In this document: positions 6,997 to 14,421 of the stretch, in pieces
Layout of the letters: each line of letters opens with the position of its first letter
How positions within the stretch are numbered: the stretch's first letter is position 1
DNA from: CAMBDR01 sp046597185
GTDB taxonomy: Bacteria; Pseudomonadota; Gammaproteobacteria; Burkholderiales; Burkholderiaceae_D
NCBI GenBank assembly: GCA_046597185.1
Contig: JBKJLF010000154.1
Location: 1 to 14,799, forward strand
Reading direction: 5' to 3'
DNA: 14,799 bases
Notes under the pieces: generated by a model
The model's database searches: none
What the model was told of the DNA's origin: nothing
Seen by the model: only the letters and a program-made list of their open reading frames with translations
Made by a program: the position numbers and the translations under genes

Positions 6997-7935
6997 CTAT
7001 TCAAACTCGAGCGCACTGTCCAGGTCGAACCGAAGCTGCGGCTGGCCTTCCGGATTGGGGGCAGGCTTGGGTTTGGCTTTGGGCTTGGCTTTGGGCTTGG
7101 TGACCTCAGCCGCCGCTGTCGGTTTCAGCCCGGCATGCGCGGCGTTTTCATCTTGACGCAAACGGCTGGCCGCCACCGCACAATAATCGGCGTTGAGTTC
7201 GAAGCCGACAAATTGCCGCCCCAAACGCTGCGCTGCCACCGCCGTGGTACCACTGCCCATAAAACAATCCAGAACCACGCCGCCGGGTGGGCACGAGGCT
7301 TTGATCATGCGCTCGACGATTTCAAGCGGCTTTTGCGTCGGGTGGTCAGCCCGCTCCGGGTGTTCGCGATGCAGGCGCGACACACTCCATAAATCTTTGG
7401 GGTTGTAGCCCACTTCCAGCCATTTGGCACCGACAAAAATCGAGCGCGAACGCTTTTTCTTGGTTTCGGCATCATACGGGATGCGCACCGCATCCAAATC
7501 AAAATAATAATCTTTGCGCTTGACAAAAAAACCGATGGTGTCATGCACCGACGTAAAGCTACGCACGCTACCACCCATCGATGGCACCCTGCGATCCCAA
7601 ATGATTTCATTCATCATCGTCATGCGTTGCTTCAACATCACGAAAATTTCGGGCGCAAAACGCCAGGTCAAATAAATATACAAACTACCGTTGTCGATCA
7701 GCTTGGGCAGCGCCGCATCGATCCATTGCTCCGTCCAGCGCAAATAATCTTCGGTCGATTGTTGATCCGAACGGTTGCCATAATCCTTACCCAAATTATA
7801 GGGTGGATCGATGAGGATTAAATCCACCGAGCCATCCGGAATGCGTGCCAAGCCCGTGAGGGCGTCTTCACAAAAAATTTGATTGCGCCACGCTGGAAGC
7901 GCGGTGGCTGGTAGCGACGTGTCCGGCAGGGTCAT
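6997..7935 (-). CDS. solitary beta-class DNA methyltransferase (N6-adenine or N4-cytosine)
   Basis: This 312-residue protein is an S-adenosylmethionine-dependent DNA amino-methyltransferase of the N6/N4 family. Catalytic motif IV DPPY (43-46) comes first and the AdoMet motif I CFMGSGTTA (224-232) near the end, with HPTQKP (198-203) between, which is the beta-class order. The stretch YYFDLDAVRIPYDAET (143-158) and the NPKDLWSVSRL segment (178-188) resemble, from memory, RsrI-type adenine methylases; YhdJ is another relative. The specificity cannot be read. Residues 280-292 form a Lys/Pro/Ala repeat (PKAKPKAKPKPAP) leading to a short acidic end. No restriction gene is nearby, so it is likely an orphan. 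It lies 25 bp after hisD and 32 bp before hisC, in the same direction, with base use similar to its neighbours. Confidence 0.93.
   Translation of the reverse strand: MTLPDTSLPATALPAWRNQIFCEDALTGLARIPDGSVDLILIDPPYNLGKDYGNRSDQQSTEDYLRWTEQWIDAALPKLIDNGSLYIYLTWRFAPEIFVMLKQRMTMMNEIIWDRRVPSMGGSVRSFTSVHDTIGFFVKRKDYYFDLDAVRIPYDAETKKKRSRSIFVGAKWLEVGYNPKDLWSVSRLHREHPERADHPTQKPLEIVERMIKASCPPGGVVLDCFMGSGTTAVAAQRLGRQFVGFELNADYCAVAASRLRQDENAAHAGLKPTAAAEVTKPKAKPKAKPKPAPNPEGQPQLRFDLDSALEFE
7064..7101 (-). repeat. 12-bp repeat encoding Pro-Lys-Ala-Lys in the methyltransferase tail
   Basis: A GGCTTTGGGCTT-like unit of about 12 bp is repeated roughly three times with small changes on the plus strand. In the gene it encodes PKAK units forming a basic, proline-spaced tail, probably unstructured. 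Confidence 0.6.
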
Positions 7936-7960
7936 GGCATTCTCATGGCAGTCTCACATT

Positions 7961-9280
7961 TCACAGTATTCTCATTTCGGCACTACGCGCATGCGCCTGC
8001 AAGCCTTCACCATAAGCCAACTCAGCGGCAATTTTACCCAGTGTTTGCGCGCCCGCCTGGCTCACTTCAATCACGCTGGTGCGTTTTTGAAAGTCATACA
8101 CACCCAGCGGCGAGGAAAAGCGCGCCGTGCGTGAAGTCGGCAAAACATGGTTGGGGCCGGCACAATAATCACCCAGACTTTCGGAGGAATACTGCCCCAA
8201 AAACATGGCCCCGGCATGGCGAATTTGATCGGCCCATGGCTGCGGGTCGCGCGCCGAAATTTCCAGATGCTCCGGCGCAATCTCGTTGGCAATGGCGCAC
8301 GCCTCGGCCATATCGCGCACCAGAATCAGGGCTGCACGGTTTTGCAGCGACGTGGTAATCACGGCTTGACGCGGCATTTGCGGCAACAGTCGTATGATTG
8401 CGGCTTCCACTTGTTCAATATAGGCAGCATCCGGGCACAACATAATGGCTTGCGCCAATTCATCATGTTCAGCCTGGGAAAACAAATCCATCGCCACCCA
8501 ATCAGGCGGGGTCGTGCCATCACACAAAACCAGAATTTCAGATGGCCCGGCGATCATGTCGATCCCCACCAAACCGAACACCCGGCGCTTGGCAGCGGCC
8601 ACATAGGCATTGCCAGGGCCAACAATTTTATCGACAGCAGCAATGCTGTGCGTGCCATAAGCCAGTGCGCCTACTGCTTGCGCGCCGCCAATGGTCCAGA
8701 TTTGATCCACCCCGGCCAAACTGGCTGCGGCCAGTACCAAATTATTTTGCACCCCGTCCGGTGTGGGCACCACCATGGTAATGTGGCCGACCCCGGCCAC
8801 TTTGGCGGGAATCGCATTCATCAACACCGAAGACGGGTAAGCCGCTTTGCCACCCGGCACATAAATGCCAACCCGATCCAGCGGCGTGACTTTTTGGCCC
8901 AGGCGCGTACCATCGGCTTCGGTGTACATAAAGCCATTGGAGCCACAGGCATCATACTGGCGTTGATGGTAGCTTTGCACGCGTGCAGCAGCAGCGCGCA
9001 AAGCGTAGGCCTGGGCTTCTGGCAATCCGCGCAAGGCGGCTTGGAATTGGTCGGCATGCAGGCTCAGTGCTGCCATATTGGGCACGCTCAGACGATCAAA
9101 GCGCTGCGTGTATTCCAGTACCGCGGCATCGCCACGCAGTTTGACATCGTCCAAAATAGTACTGACCGCCTGTTCGATGGCTGCGTCCTGGCTCGCTTCA
9201 AATGCCAACAGGGCGTGCAATTGGCTATGAAAGTCAGCGGCCCGACTATCCAGTTTACGGATGGAAAGCAAATTCGTCAT
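7961..9280 (-). CDS. hisD: histidinol dehydrogenase
   Basis: HisD is the zinc-dependent, NAD-linked enzyme that oxidises L-histidinol to histidine in two steps, the last reactions of the pathway. The 439-residue length is normal. The zinc ligands fall where expected: Q269 and H272 (FSQAEHDE), D371 (LGDYCAGPNH) and H430 (LQAHARS). The general acid-base pair E337-H338 lies in APEHLE. The NAD-binding region IGGAQAVGALAYGT (197-210) and the GPGNAYV and GPSEI motifs are present. It overlaps hisG by four bases (ATGA). In this operon it is second, followed by an unrelated DNA methyltransferase instead of hisC directly. Confidence 0.98.
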   Translation of the reverse strand: MTNLLSIRKLDSRAADFHSQLHALLAFEASQDAAIEQAVSTILDDVKLRGDAAVLEYTQRFDRLSVPNMAALSLHADQFQAALRGLPEAQAYALRAAAARVQSYHQRQYDACGSNGFMYTEADGTRLGQKVTPLDRVGIYVPGGKAAYPSSVLMNAIPAKVAGVGHITMVVPTPDGVQNNLVLAAASLAGVDQIWTIGGAQAVGALAYGTHSIAAVDKIVGPGNAYVAAAKRRVFGLVGIDMIAGPSEILVLCDGTTPPDWVAMDLFSQAEHDELAQAIMLCPDAAYIEQVEAAIIRLLPQMPRQAVITTSLQNRAALILVRDMAEACAIANEIAPEHLEISARDPQPWADQIRHAGAMFLGQYSSESLGDYCAGPNHVLPTSRTARFSSPLGVYDFQKRTSVIEVSQAGAQTLGKIAAELAYGEGLQAHARSAEMRIL

Positions 9281-9978
9281 GCTGCCTCCCGTGCTTGGCT
9301 GGCGCGCTCAAAAGCATCCAGAATCGGCTTCAAACGCGTCCGTTTCAATTTCAAGGCGGCTTGATTGACCACCATGCGCGAAGAAATCTCCATGATTTCT
9401 TCCACCTCTTGCAAATGATTAGCGCGCAATGTGTTGCCACTGCTGACCAAATCGACAATCGCATCGGCCAGGCCGACCAAGGGGGCCAATTCCATCGAGC
9501 CATACAGCTTGATCAAATCCACGTGCACCCCTTTTTTACCGAAATGCTCACGGGCGATTTGAACAAATTTGGTGGCCACGCGCAAACGCCGCCCTTGTTG
9601 TACCGCACTGGCATAATCAAAGCCGACTGGCACCGCGACCGACATGCGGCAACGTGCAATATTCAAATCAATCGGTTGATACAAGCCTTCGCCGCCGTGC
9701 TCCAGCAACACGTCTTTACCCGCCACACCAAAATCGGCAGCACCATGTTGCACATAGGTTGGCACATCGGTGGCGCGCACAATAATCACCCGCAACATCG
9801 GATCATTGGTCGCCAAAATCAATTTGCGTGAGGTTTCCGGGTTCTCCAATACCTCGATGCCTGCGGCATGCAATAACGGCAGGGTATCGTCAAAAATCCG
9901 CCCTTTGGATAGCGCCAACACCAAACCCTGATCATTGCCACTGCCCGCCATCGCCCCCAGGCCATTCAAGTCATTCAT
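9277..9978 (-). CDS. hisG: ATP phosphoribosyltransferase, short catalytic form
   Basis: HisG condenses ATP and PRPP to phosphoribosyl-ATP, the first and feedback-controlled step of the pathway. The 233-residue protein is the short form: it has the two-lobe catalytic domain (ALSKGRIFDD near 22-31; ADFGVAGKDVLLE; the PRPP loop GLADAIVDLVSSGNTLR) and stops soon after ALKLKR, with no C-terminal ACT-like histidine-binding domain. Such enzymes work as hetero-octamers with HisZ, which is not in this window. The ATG at 9978 overlaps the murA stop (ATGA). A second ATG at 9951 (MAGSGNDQG) is a possible start; the extra nine residues are not conserved family sequence. Confidence 0.97.
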   Translation of the reverse strand: MNDLNGLGAMAGSGNDQGLVLALSKGRIFDDTLPLLHAAGIEVLENPETSRKLILATNDPMLRVIIVRATDVPTYVQHGAADFGVAGKDVLLEHGGEGLYQPIDLNIARCRMSVAVPVGFDYASAVQQGRRLRVATKFVQIAREHFGKKGVHVDLIKLYGSMELAPLVGLADAIVDLVSSGNTLRANHLQEVEEIMEISSRMVVNQAALKLKRTRLKPILDAFERASQAREAA

Positions 9979-11228
9979 GATTTCACCCGTACAATATCCG
10001 CACCCACGGCACAGAGTTTCACTTCCATGCCATCATAACCGCGGTCGAGGTGGTAAATCCGGTCGATCAAGGTTTGCCCTTGCGCCGCCAAACCGGCAAT
10101 CACCAGCGACGCCGAGGCGCGTAAATCGGTGGCCATGACGGGCGCGCCAACCAACTTGCCCACACCAGCAACAAAGGCGATTTTGCCTTCGGTTTCGATG
10201 CTGGCACCCAGACGATTGAGTTCTTGCACATGCATGAAGCGGTTTTCAAAAATCGTTTCGGCGATATGGCTGGTTCCGTGTGCAATGCAATTGACGGCCA
10301 TAAACTGGGCTTGCATATCGGTTGGAAATCCGGGATATTCGGTGGTGCGAAAACTCACGGCCTTGGCGCGCCCTTGCATTTTGGCGCGTATCCAGTTCGG
10401 CCCACTAGTCAAAACCAAGCCCATTTCGCGCAATTTATCCAGTGCCGCATCCAGAATATCGGGGCGCACGTCGTTGAGCAGCAAGTCGCCCCCCGTCGCT
10501 GCCACGGCACATAAAAAGGTCCCGGTTTCGATGCGATCCGAAATCACCCGGTGCTGTGCGCCATGCAATTTGGGCACGCCCTGAATGATCAGGCGGTCAC
10601 TGCCGATGCCATCAATTTTTGCCCCCATGGCGACCAGCAAATGCGCCAGATCGGTCACTTCCGGCTCGCGCGCGGCGTTTTCGAGGATGGTTTCGCCTTC
10701 GGCCAGGGTGGCGGCCATCAGCAAGTTTTCGGTGCCGGTCACGGTCACCATATCGGTCACCACCCGTGTGCCTTTGAGTTTGCTGACGCGCGCGTGGATG
10801 TAACCCGCCTCAATCGCAATCTCCGCCCCCAGGGCTTGCAAACCTTTGATATGTTGATCGACCGGGCGCGAGCCGATGGCGCAACCGCCCGGCAAAGAGA
10901 CCTTGGCTTCGCCAAAACGGCTAAGCAAGGGGCCGAGCACCAAAATCGAGGCGCGCATGGTTTTCACCAAATCGTAAGGCGCTTCCAAGTGGGTGATGGC
11001 GCTGCCGTTCAACTGCACTTTGTCGCCATCCTGCTCGACCCGCAAACCAGTTTGGCGCAGCAAATTGAGCATGGTGGACACGTCTTTCAAGCGCGGCACA
11101 TTAGCCAACTCAAGGCTGTCGGAAGTCAATAAACCCGCGCACAAAATCGGCAGTGCGGCATTTTTCGCACCGGAAATAGGCACTTCACCGACAAGCTCGC
11201 GGCCACCGGTAATGAGTAATTTATCCAT
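9975..11228 (-). CDS. murA: UDP-N-acetylglucosamine 1-carboxyvinyltransferase
   Basis: MurA transfers enolpyruvate from PEP to UDP-GlcNAc, the first committed step of peptidoglycan synthesis in the cytoplasm. The 417 residues give the usual length. K22 in SGAKNAALP and the flexible-loop cysteine C116 in LPGGCAIGSRPVDQH are both present; the Cys form is the one fosfomycin alkylates, so no intrinsic Asp-type resistance is seen. R92 (KTMRAS) and TEYPGFPTDMQAQ, with the catalytic Asp, complete the site. The start overlaps the bolA end by eight bases and the stop overlaps the hisG ATG by four, so this essential wall gene is translationally embedded between bolA and the his operon. Confidence 0.98.
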   Translation of the reverse strand: MDKLLITGGRELVGEVPISGAKNAALPILCAGLLTSDSLELANVPRLKDVSTMLNLLRQTGLRVEQDGDKVQLNGSAITHLEAPYDLVKTMRASILVLGPLLSRFGEAKVSLPGGCAIGSRPVDQHIKGLQALGAEIAIEAGYIHARVSKLKGTRVVTDMVTVTGTENLLMAATLAEGETILENAAREPEVTDLAHLLVAMGAKIDGIGSDRLIIQGVPKLHGAQHRVISDRIETGTFLCAVAATGGDLLLNDVRPDILDAALDKLREMGLVLTSGPNWIRAKMQGRAKAVSFRTTEYPGFPTDMQAQFMAVNCIAHGTSHIAETIFENRFMHVQELNRLGASIETEGKIAFVAGVGKLVGAPVMATDLRASASLVIAGLAAQGQTLIDRIYHLDRGYDGMEVKLCAVGADIVRVKS

Positions 11229-11460
11229 GCTGAAATTCTTCCGGCGTCAGTGTTTTCATCGACAAGGCGTGAATTTCTTCACGCATGCGGTCACCCAAAA
11301 TGGCATACACCATTTGGTGACGTTGGATTGAACGCTTGCCCTGAAACGCAGCCGAAACGATGACGGCTTCAAAATGATGGCCGTCGCCATCCACTTTGAG
11401 GTGAGTACAATCCAGACCGGCGGCGATATAGCCATGAATCAGTTGCGGAGTCGTTGCCAC
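11221..11460 (-). CDS. BolA/IbaG-family protein
   Basis: This is a small BolA-superfamily protein of 79 residues, most like IbaG (YrbA), which in E. coli sits beside murA and binds iron-sulfur clusters with monothiol glutaredoxins. The core DCTHLKVDGDGHHFEAVIVS and the signature KRSIQRHQMVYAILGDRMREEIHALSMKTLTPEEF are intact, with the invariant His in RHQMVY. The start is GTG at 11460 (VATTPQLIHGYI), chosen because AAGGA lies seven bases upstream and because it gives the family N-terminus; the frame is open to 11595, but the added residues are hydrophobic and overlap the permease gene. The end overlaps murA by eight bases. Confidence 0.93.
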   Translation of the reverse strand: MATTPQLIHGYIAAGLDCTHLKVDGDGHHFEAVIVSAAFQGKRSIQRHQMVYAILGDRMREEIHALSMKTLTPEEFQHG

Positions 11461-11467
11461 AATTTTT

Positions 11468-11472
11468 TCCTT
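11468..11472 (-). promoter_or_regulatory. ribosome binding site that decides the bolA GTG start
   Basis: AAGGA on the minus strand, seven bases before GTG 11460. No in-frame ATG lies at a suitable position, so this site is the main support for the GTG start. Confidence 0.65.
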
Positions 11473-11481
11473 GAGTAATAA

Positions 11482-11514
11482 ATGAAAAGCAGATGAAAAC
11501 CAGATAAAAACCAA
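11482..11514. repeat. 11-bp degenerate repeat with phased A-tracts before bolA
   Basis: Three imperfect units follow one another on the plus strand: ATGAAAAGCAG, ATGAAAACCAG and ATAAAAACCAA (11482, 11493 and 11504). The A4-A5 runs recur every 11 bp, near one helical turn, a pattern known to bend DNA. They lie in the 76-bp gap between the permease stop and the bolA start. Confidence 0.55.
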
Positions 11515-11536
11515 ATCAAACACACCGGCACAAAAT

Positions 11537-12307
11537 TTAATGCCGCAACTTATAACCACTGGCGAGCATGCGTAACGCCAGCGCTGCCAAAACAATCAAA
11601 AAGATCGAAACAAAAATCAGGCTGCGCCATGGACCAACATCGGAATGACCAATAAAGCCATAGCGAAAGCCATCGATCATATAGAAAAATGGGTTACCGT
11701 GCGATACGCTTTGCCAGAGCGGCGGCAAGGAATGAATCGAATAAAACACGCCCGACAAAAACGTGGCGGGCACAATTAAAAAGTTTTGGAAAGCCGCCAG
11801 ATGATCAAATTTTTCCGCCATAATGCCCGCAATCAAACCCATGGTGCCCAAAATGGCCGCCCCCAGCAGCGCGAAGACGGCAATCCAAAGCGGTGCCGCC
11901 AAGCTCACGTTCGCCACCAAGCAAGTGGCCAATAACACGCCCGCCCCGACCGCCACGCCGCGCACCATCGCAGCCAACACATAGGCAGCAAATACCTCGG
12001 CATGCGACAATGGAGTCAGCAAAACAAACACCAGATTGCCGCTAATTTTTGATTGTATCAACGACGAGCTGGCATTGGCAAAGGCGTTTTGCAGCAAACT
12101 CATCATCACCAAACCCGGCACCAAAAACGACACATAATGCACACCGGGGTAGACTTGCACCCGATCCGACAAAACATGGCCGAAAATCAGCAAATACAAC
12201 ATGGCAGTGAGAATCGGCGCGCCCATGGTTTGAGTGGCCACCTTCCAAAAGCGCAAGACTTCCTTATAGAAAAGGGTGCGAAAGCCGATGGAAATCAAGT
12301 CACTCAT
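11537..12307 (-). CDS. ABC-2 type exporter permease (YadH-like)
   Basis: This is the membrane half of an ABC-2 exporter. The 256-residue protein has about six hydrophobic segments (near 24-45, 57-78, 105-128, 138-163, 172-190 and 228-248) separated by short loops. YSIHSLPPLWQ and NPFFYMIDGFRYG are recognisable ABC-2 membrane motifs (NodJ/YadH group). Its ATG overlaps the ATPase stop (ATGA), so the two are translated together and surely form one transporter. The substrate is unknown: relatives export polysaccharides, lipids or drugs. The place beside mla, murA and bolA hints at an envelope role but proves none. Confidence 0.92.
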   Translation of the reverse strand: MSDLISIGFRTLFYKEVLRFWKVATQTMGAPILTAMLYLLIFGHVLSDRVQVYPGVHYVSFLVPGLVMMSLLQNAFANASSSLIQSKISGNLVFVLLTPLSHAEVFAAYVLAAMVRGVAVGAGVLLATCLVANVSLAAPLWIAVFALLGAAILGTMGLIAGIMAEKFDHLAAFQNFLIVPATFLSGVFYSIHSLPPLWQSVSHGNPFFYMIDGFRYGFIGHSDVGPWRSLIFVSIFLIVLAALALRMLASGYKLRH

Positions 12308-13263
12308 GCGGCCACCTGCACTTGCGAAGGTTGATCCGAAGCTTGAACCGACTGTTGCGCCAAACTGCCATCCATAATCTGTAAAAAAACATCTTCCAAA
12401 TCGGCCTGATTCAATTGCATTTCCTCCAAGACACTACCGTGCTGGCGAATGGCCGCCAAAATCGGCTCGACTTCGGCATAATGATTGATGCGCAAACTGT
12501 AGCGCCGCTCGTCAGCCGAGGCAGCGCTCAATAGATGGCGCAAACTGTCCGGCAAGCCGCCTTGATTGAGTTTGAGCACCAGTTGCGCGCCCTTGACCCG
12601 CTGCAGCAAGGCCGACATCTTGTCTTGCGCCACCACCACGCCGTTTTTCAACATGGCGCAACGCTGGCACAACGCCTGGGCTTCTTCGAGATAATGCGTG
12701 GTCAGGACGATGGTATGGCCATCGCGGTTTAAACGGGAGATGAATTTCCACAAGGTTTGGCGTAATTCGACATCAACGCCAGCGGTCGGCTCGTCAAGAA
12801 TAATCACCGGCGGCTTATGCACCAGCGCTTGCGCCACCAAAACCCGGCGCTTCATGCCGCCCGACAAGGCACGCATATTCACATCGGCCTTGTTGGTCAA
12901 GTCAAGGTGGGCCATCACTTCATCAATCCAGGCATCATTATTTTTCAAGCCAAAATAACCGGATTGCAGGCGCAAGGTTTCTCGCACGGTGAAAAAGGGA
13001 TCGAATACCAGTTCTTGCGGCACTACACCCAGTTTGCGCCGGGCGGCACGAAAGTCGCGTACCACATCGTTGCTGTGCACGGCCACACTGCCGCTGTCGG
13101 CGCGGATCAAGCCGGCAATAATCGAAATGAGGGTGGTTTTGCCCGCGCCATTGGGGCCGAGCAAACCAAAAAATTCGCCTTCTTCGATACGCAATGAGAC
13201 ACCCGCCAAGGCCTGCAGGTCCTGGTAGCGCTTTGTCACTTGATTAATGTCGATTGCGGCCAT
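12304..13263 (-). CDS. ABC exporter ATP-binding protein (YadG-like)
   Basis: This is the ATPase subunit of the ABC-2 exporter whose permease follows. The 319 residues contain Walker A GPNGAGKTT (36-44), Q-loop Q83 in VVPQE, signature LSGGM (133-137), Walker B VIILDE (153-158) followed by PTAGVD, and switch H190 in TTHY. After about residue 225 comes a C-terminal extension of roughly 95 residues seen in YadG/NodI-type ATPases, ending in a Gln/Ser-rich tail. The ATG at 13263 is 22 bp from a TATAAT element. Four-base overlap with the permease. It is not MlaF: the signature, the C-terminal extension and the ABC-2 partner differ from the Mla importer. Confidence 0.95.
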   Translation of the reverse strand: MAAIDINQVTKRYQDLQALAGVSLRIEEGEFFGLLGPNGAGKTTLISIIAGLIRADSGSVAVHSNDVVRDFRAARRKLGVVPQELVFDPFFTVRETLRLQSGYFGLKNNDAWIDEVMAHLDLTNKADVNMRALSGGMKRRVLVAQALVHKPPVIILDEPTAGVDVELRQTLWKFISRLNRDGHTIVLTTHYLEEAQALCQRCAMLKNGVVVAQDKMSALLQRVKGAQLVLKLNQGGLPDSLRHLLSAASADERRYSLRINHYAEVEPILAAIRQHGSVLEEMQLNQADLEDVFLQIMDGSLAQQSVQASDQPSQVQVAA

Positions 13264-13285
13264 GGTAAGTCTATGAAAACCCGTG

Positions 13286-13291
13286 ATTATA
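13286..13291 (-). promoter_or_regulatory. promoter -10 element upstream of the ABC exporter operon
   Basis: The minus strand reads TATAAT, a perfect -10 hexamer, in the context CCCTTATAATCACGGG, which resembles strong betaproteobacterial promoters. No good -35 lies 16-18 bp upstream (TTGCCG is only 11 bp away). Transcription would start near 13279, giving a leader of about 16 bases. This is the best promoter I see between mlaB and hisG, so it may drive the exporter, bolA, murA and the first his genes. Confidence 0.55.
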
Positions 13292-13355
13292 AGGGATTTT
13301 TACGGCAAAGGGGCTGTTTGCAGCAAAGGGTATGCAGCGAACGGGTCGAATCGGA

Positions 13356-13646
13356 TCAATGGTGATGGTGATCCTGGGCAGGGGCATTTGGAATGGCTAA
13401 CAAGGCGGCCACATCATAGAGTTGCGCCAAACTTTGCAGGCTGGCGGGCAAATTGCGCAATTGCAACACCGCACCACGCTTTTGCGCGGCACGCTGCCAA
13501 GACAATAACATCGCCACCCCGGCCGAATCGGCTTGTTGGGTGGCGGCAAAATCAAACTCAAGCTGTCCGCTGGCAATAGCCTGCAAACCTTCGGCCAGCA
13601 CCAAATGGGCATTGGCAACGGTGAGGGTGACAGGGGCAGTGAACAT
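13356..13646 (-). CDS. mlaB: STAS-domain protein MlaB
   Basis: MlaB is the cytoplasmic STAS protein that binds and regulates the MlaF ATPase of the phospholipid-transport complex. From the ATG at 13646 it is 96 residues: a beta strand (VTLTVANAHLVL), then FDFAATQQADSAGVAMLLSWQR, whose DSAG (40-43) is the STAS helix start used for partner contact, and a weak second half. The C-terminus is DHHHH, a natural four-histidine end encoded just before TGA. A TTG at 13661 could add five residues. It lies 59 bp after mlaC. Identity rests on the fold motif plus position after MlaC; sequence conservation in this family is low. Confidence 0.82.
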   Translation of the reverse strand: MFTAPVTLTVANAHLVLAEGLQAIASGQLEFDFAATQQADSAGVAMLLSWQRAAQKRGAVLQLRNLPASLQSLAQLYDVAALLAIPNAPAQDHHHH

Positions 13647-13705
13647 GGTGAGATCAATCAAAAAATATATATAAATATCAACAAATAAGCGGACTACAGC
13701 GCTTT

Positions 13706-14347
13706 TTACGATGCTTTGCCAGATGAAGCCGACTTTTCAGCCAATTTCTTGTTTTTTTCCGACAAGCTCTTGATCAAGCCATCCAAACCGCCCTTGGTAA
13801 TTTCAGCATTAAAATTACCTTTATAGGTCTCCACCAACCAGGCACCGAGAATATTGATATCGTAAATCTTCCAGGTTTTGCCCGATTTTTCAACCCGGTA
13901 ATTCAATTGCACTGGCTCGCCACGTGCCTGTATTACTTCTGAGCGCACTTCGACTTCGGTATCACCAGGATCAGCGCGCAAAGGCTTGAATACCAATTTT
14001 TGATTTTTTACCTGGGATAAGGCCCCGGAATAGCTATAAATCAGCAAATCGCGGAATTCATTCGACAATTGCTTTTGCTGCTCGGGGGTGGCATCGCGCC
14101 AATGACGACCGGCCGCCAACGAGGTCATGCGTTGGAAATTAACGTAAGGCAAGATTTTAGCATCGACCAAGTCCACAATTTTTTTATGGTTGCCGCCCTG
14201 AATGTCCTTATCGGCTTTCACCGCATCCAGCACTTCATTACTAATTCGCTTCAACAAAACATCGGGGGCCTCTTGCGCTTGTGCCGACGCAGGCACAAAC
14301 GAACTCACCATGGCAATGGCAGCCAATAACTTTAAAAACTTATTCAT
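13706..14347 (-). CDS. mlaC: periplasmic phospholipid-binding protein MlaC
   Basis: MlaC ferries phospholipids across the periplasm between the outer-membrane MlaA complex and the inner-membrane MlaFEDB complex. The 213-residue precursor begins with a clear Sec signal peptide (MNKFLKLLAAIAMVSSFVPASAQA, about 24 residues, cleaved after AQA). The mature part contains VDAKILPYVNFQRMTSLAAGRHWRDATPEQQ and the C-terminal WKIYDINILGAWLVETYKGNF, both MlaC (Ttg2D) hallmarks. The ATG at 14347 gives the better signal peptide; a GTG at 14362 would add MIVNC. Neither has an obvious Shine-Dalgarno sequence. The end is Lys/Ser-rich (KNKKLAEKSASSGKAS). Confidence 0.94.
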   Translation of the reverse strand: MNKFLKLLAAIAMVSSFVPASAQAQEAPDVLLKRISNEVLDAVKADKDIQGGNHKKIVDLVDAKILPYVNFQRMTSLAAGRHWRDATPEQQKQLSNEFRDLLIYSYSGALSQVKNQKLVFKPLRADPGDTEVEVRSEVIQARGEPVQLNYRVEKSGKTWKIYDINILGAWLVETYKGNFNAEITKGGLDGLIKSLSEKNKKLAEKSASSGKAS

Positions 14348-14421
14348 ACAATTCACAATCACAATAAATTAAACAAAAAAAACAATAAGCAAGCAGAACA
14401 ATCAGGATTTCTCGCCCTTAA

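Noticed and set aside
6997..7935. Methyltransferase as part of a restriction-modification or phage-defence island
   Set aside because: Both neighbours are his genes with short gaps; no nuclease, helicase, integrase or toxin-like gene is present in the window.
8147..9364. A 405-codon open frame on the plus strand opposite hisD and the end of hisG
   Set aside because: It is antisense to a fully conserved enzyme, has the His/Gln/Arg-rich composition of a reverse-frame shadow and shows no recognisable domain or ribosome binding site.
10551..11132. A 193-codon open frame on the plus strand opposite murA
   Set aside because: Shadow of murA codon use; low-complexity His/Gln/Gly content and no family features.
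11461..11595. BolA with an N-terminal hydrophobic extension
   Set aside because: The extension overlaps the permease gene and the A-tract repeats; the GTG at 11460 has a proper ribosome binding site and gives the usual BolA length.
13356..13371. Four consecutive histidines at the end of MlaB, looking like a cloning tag
   Set aside because: Only four His (CAC/CAT alternating) in native context followed by TGA; no vector sequence around it.
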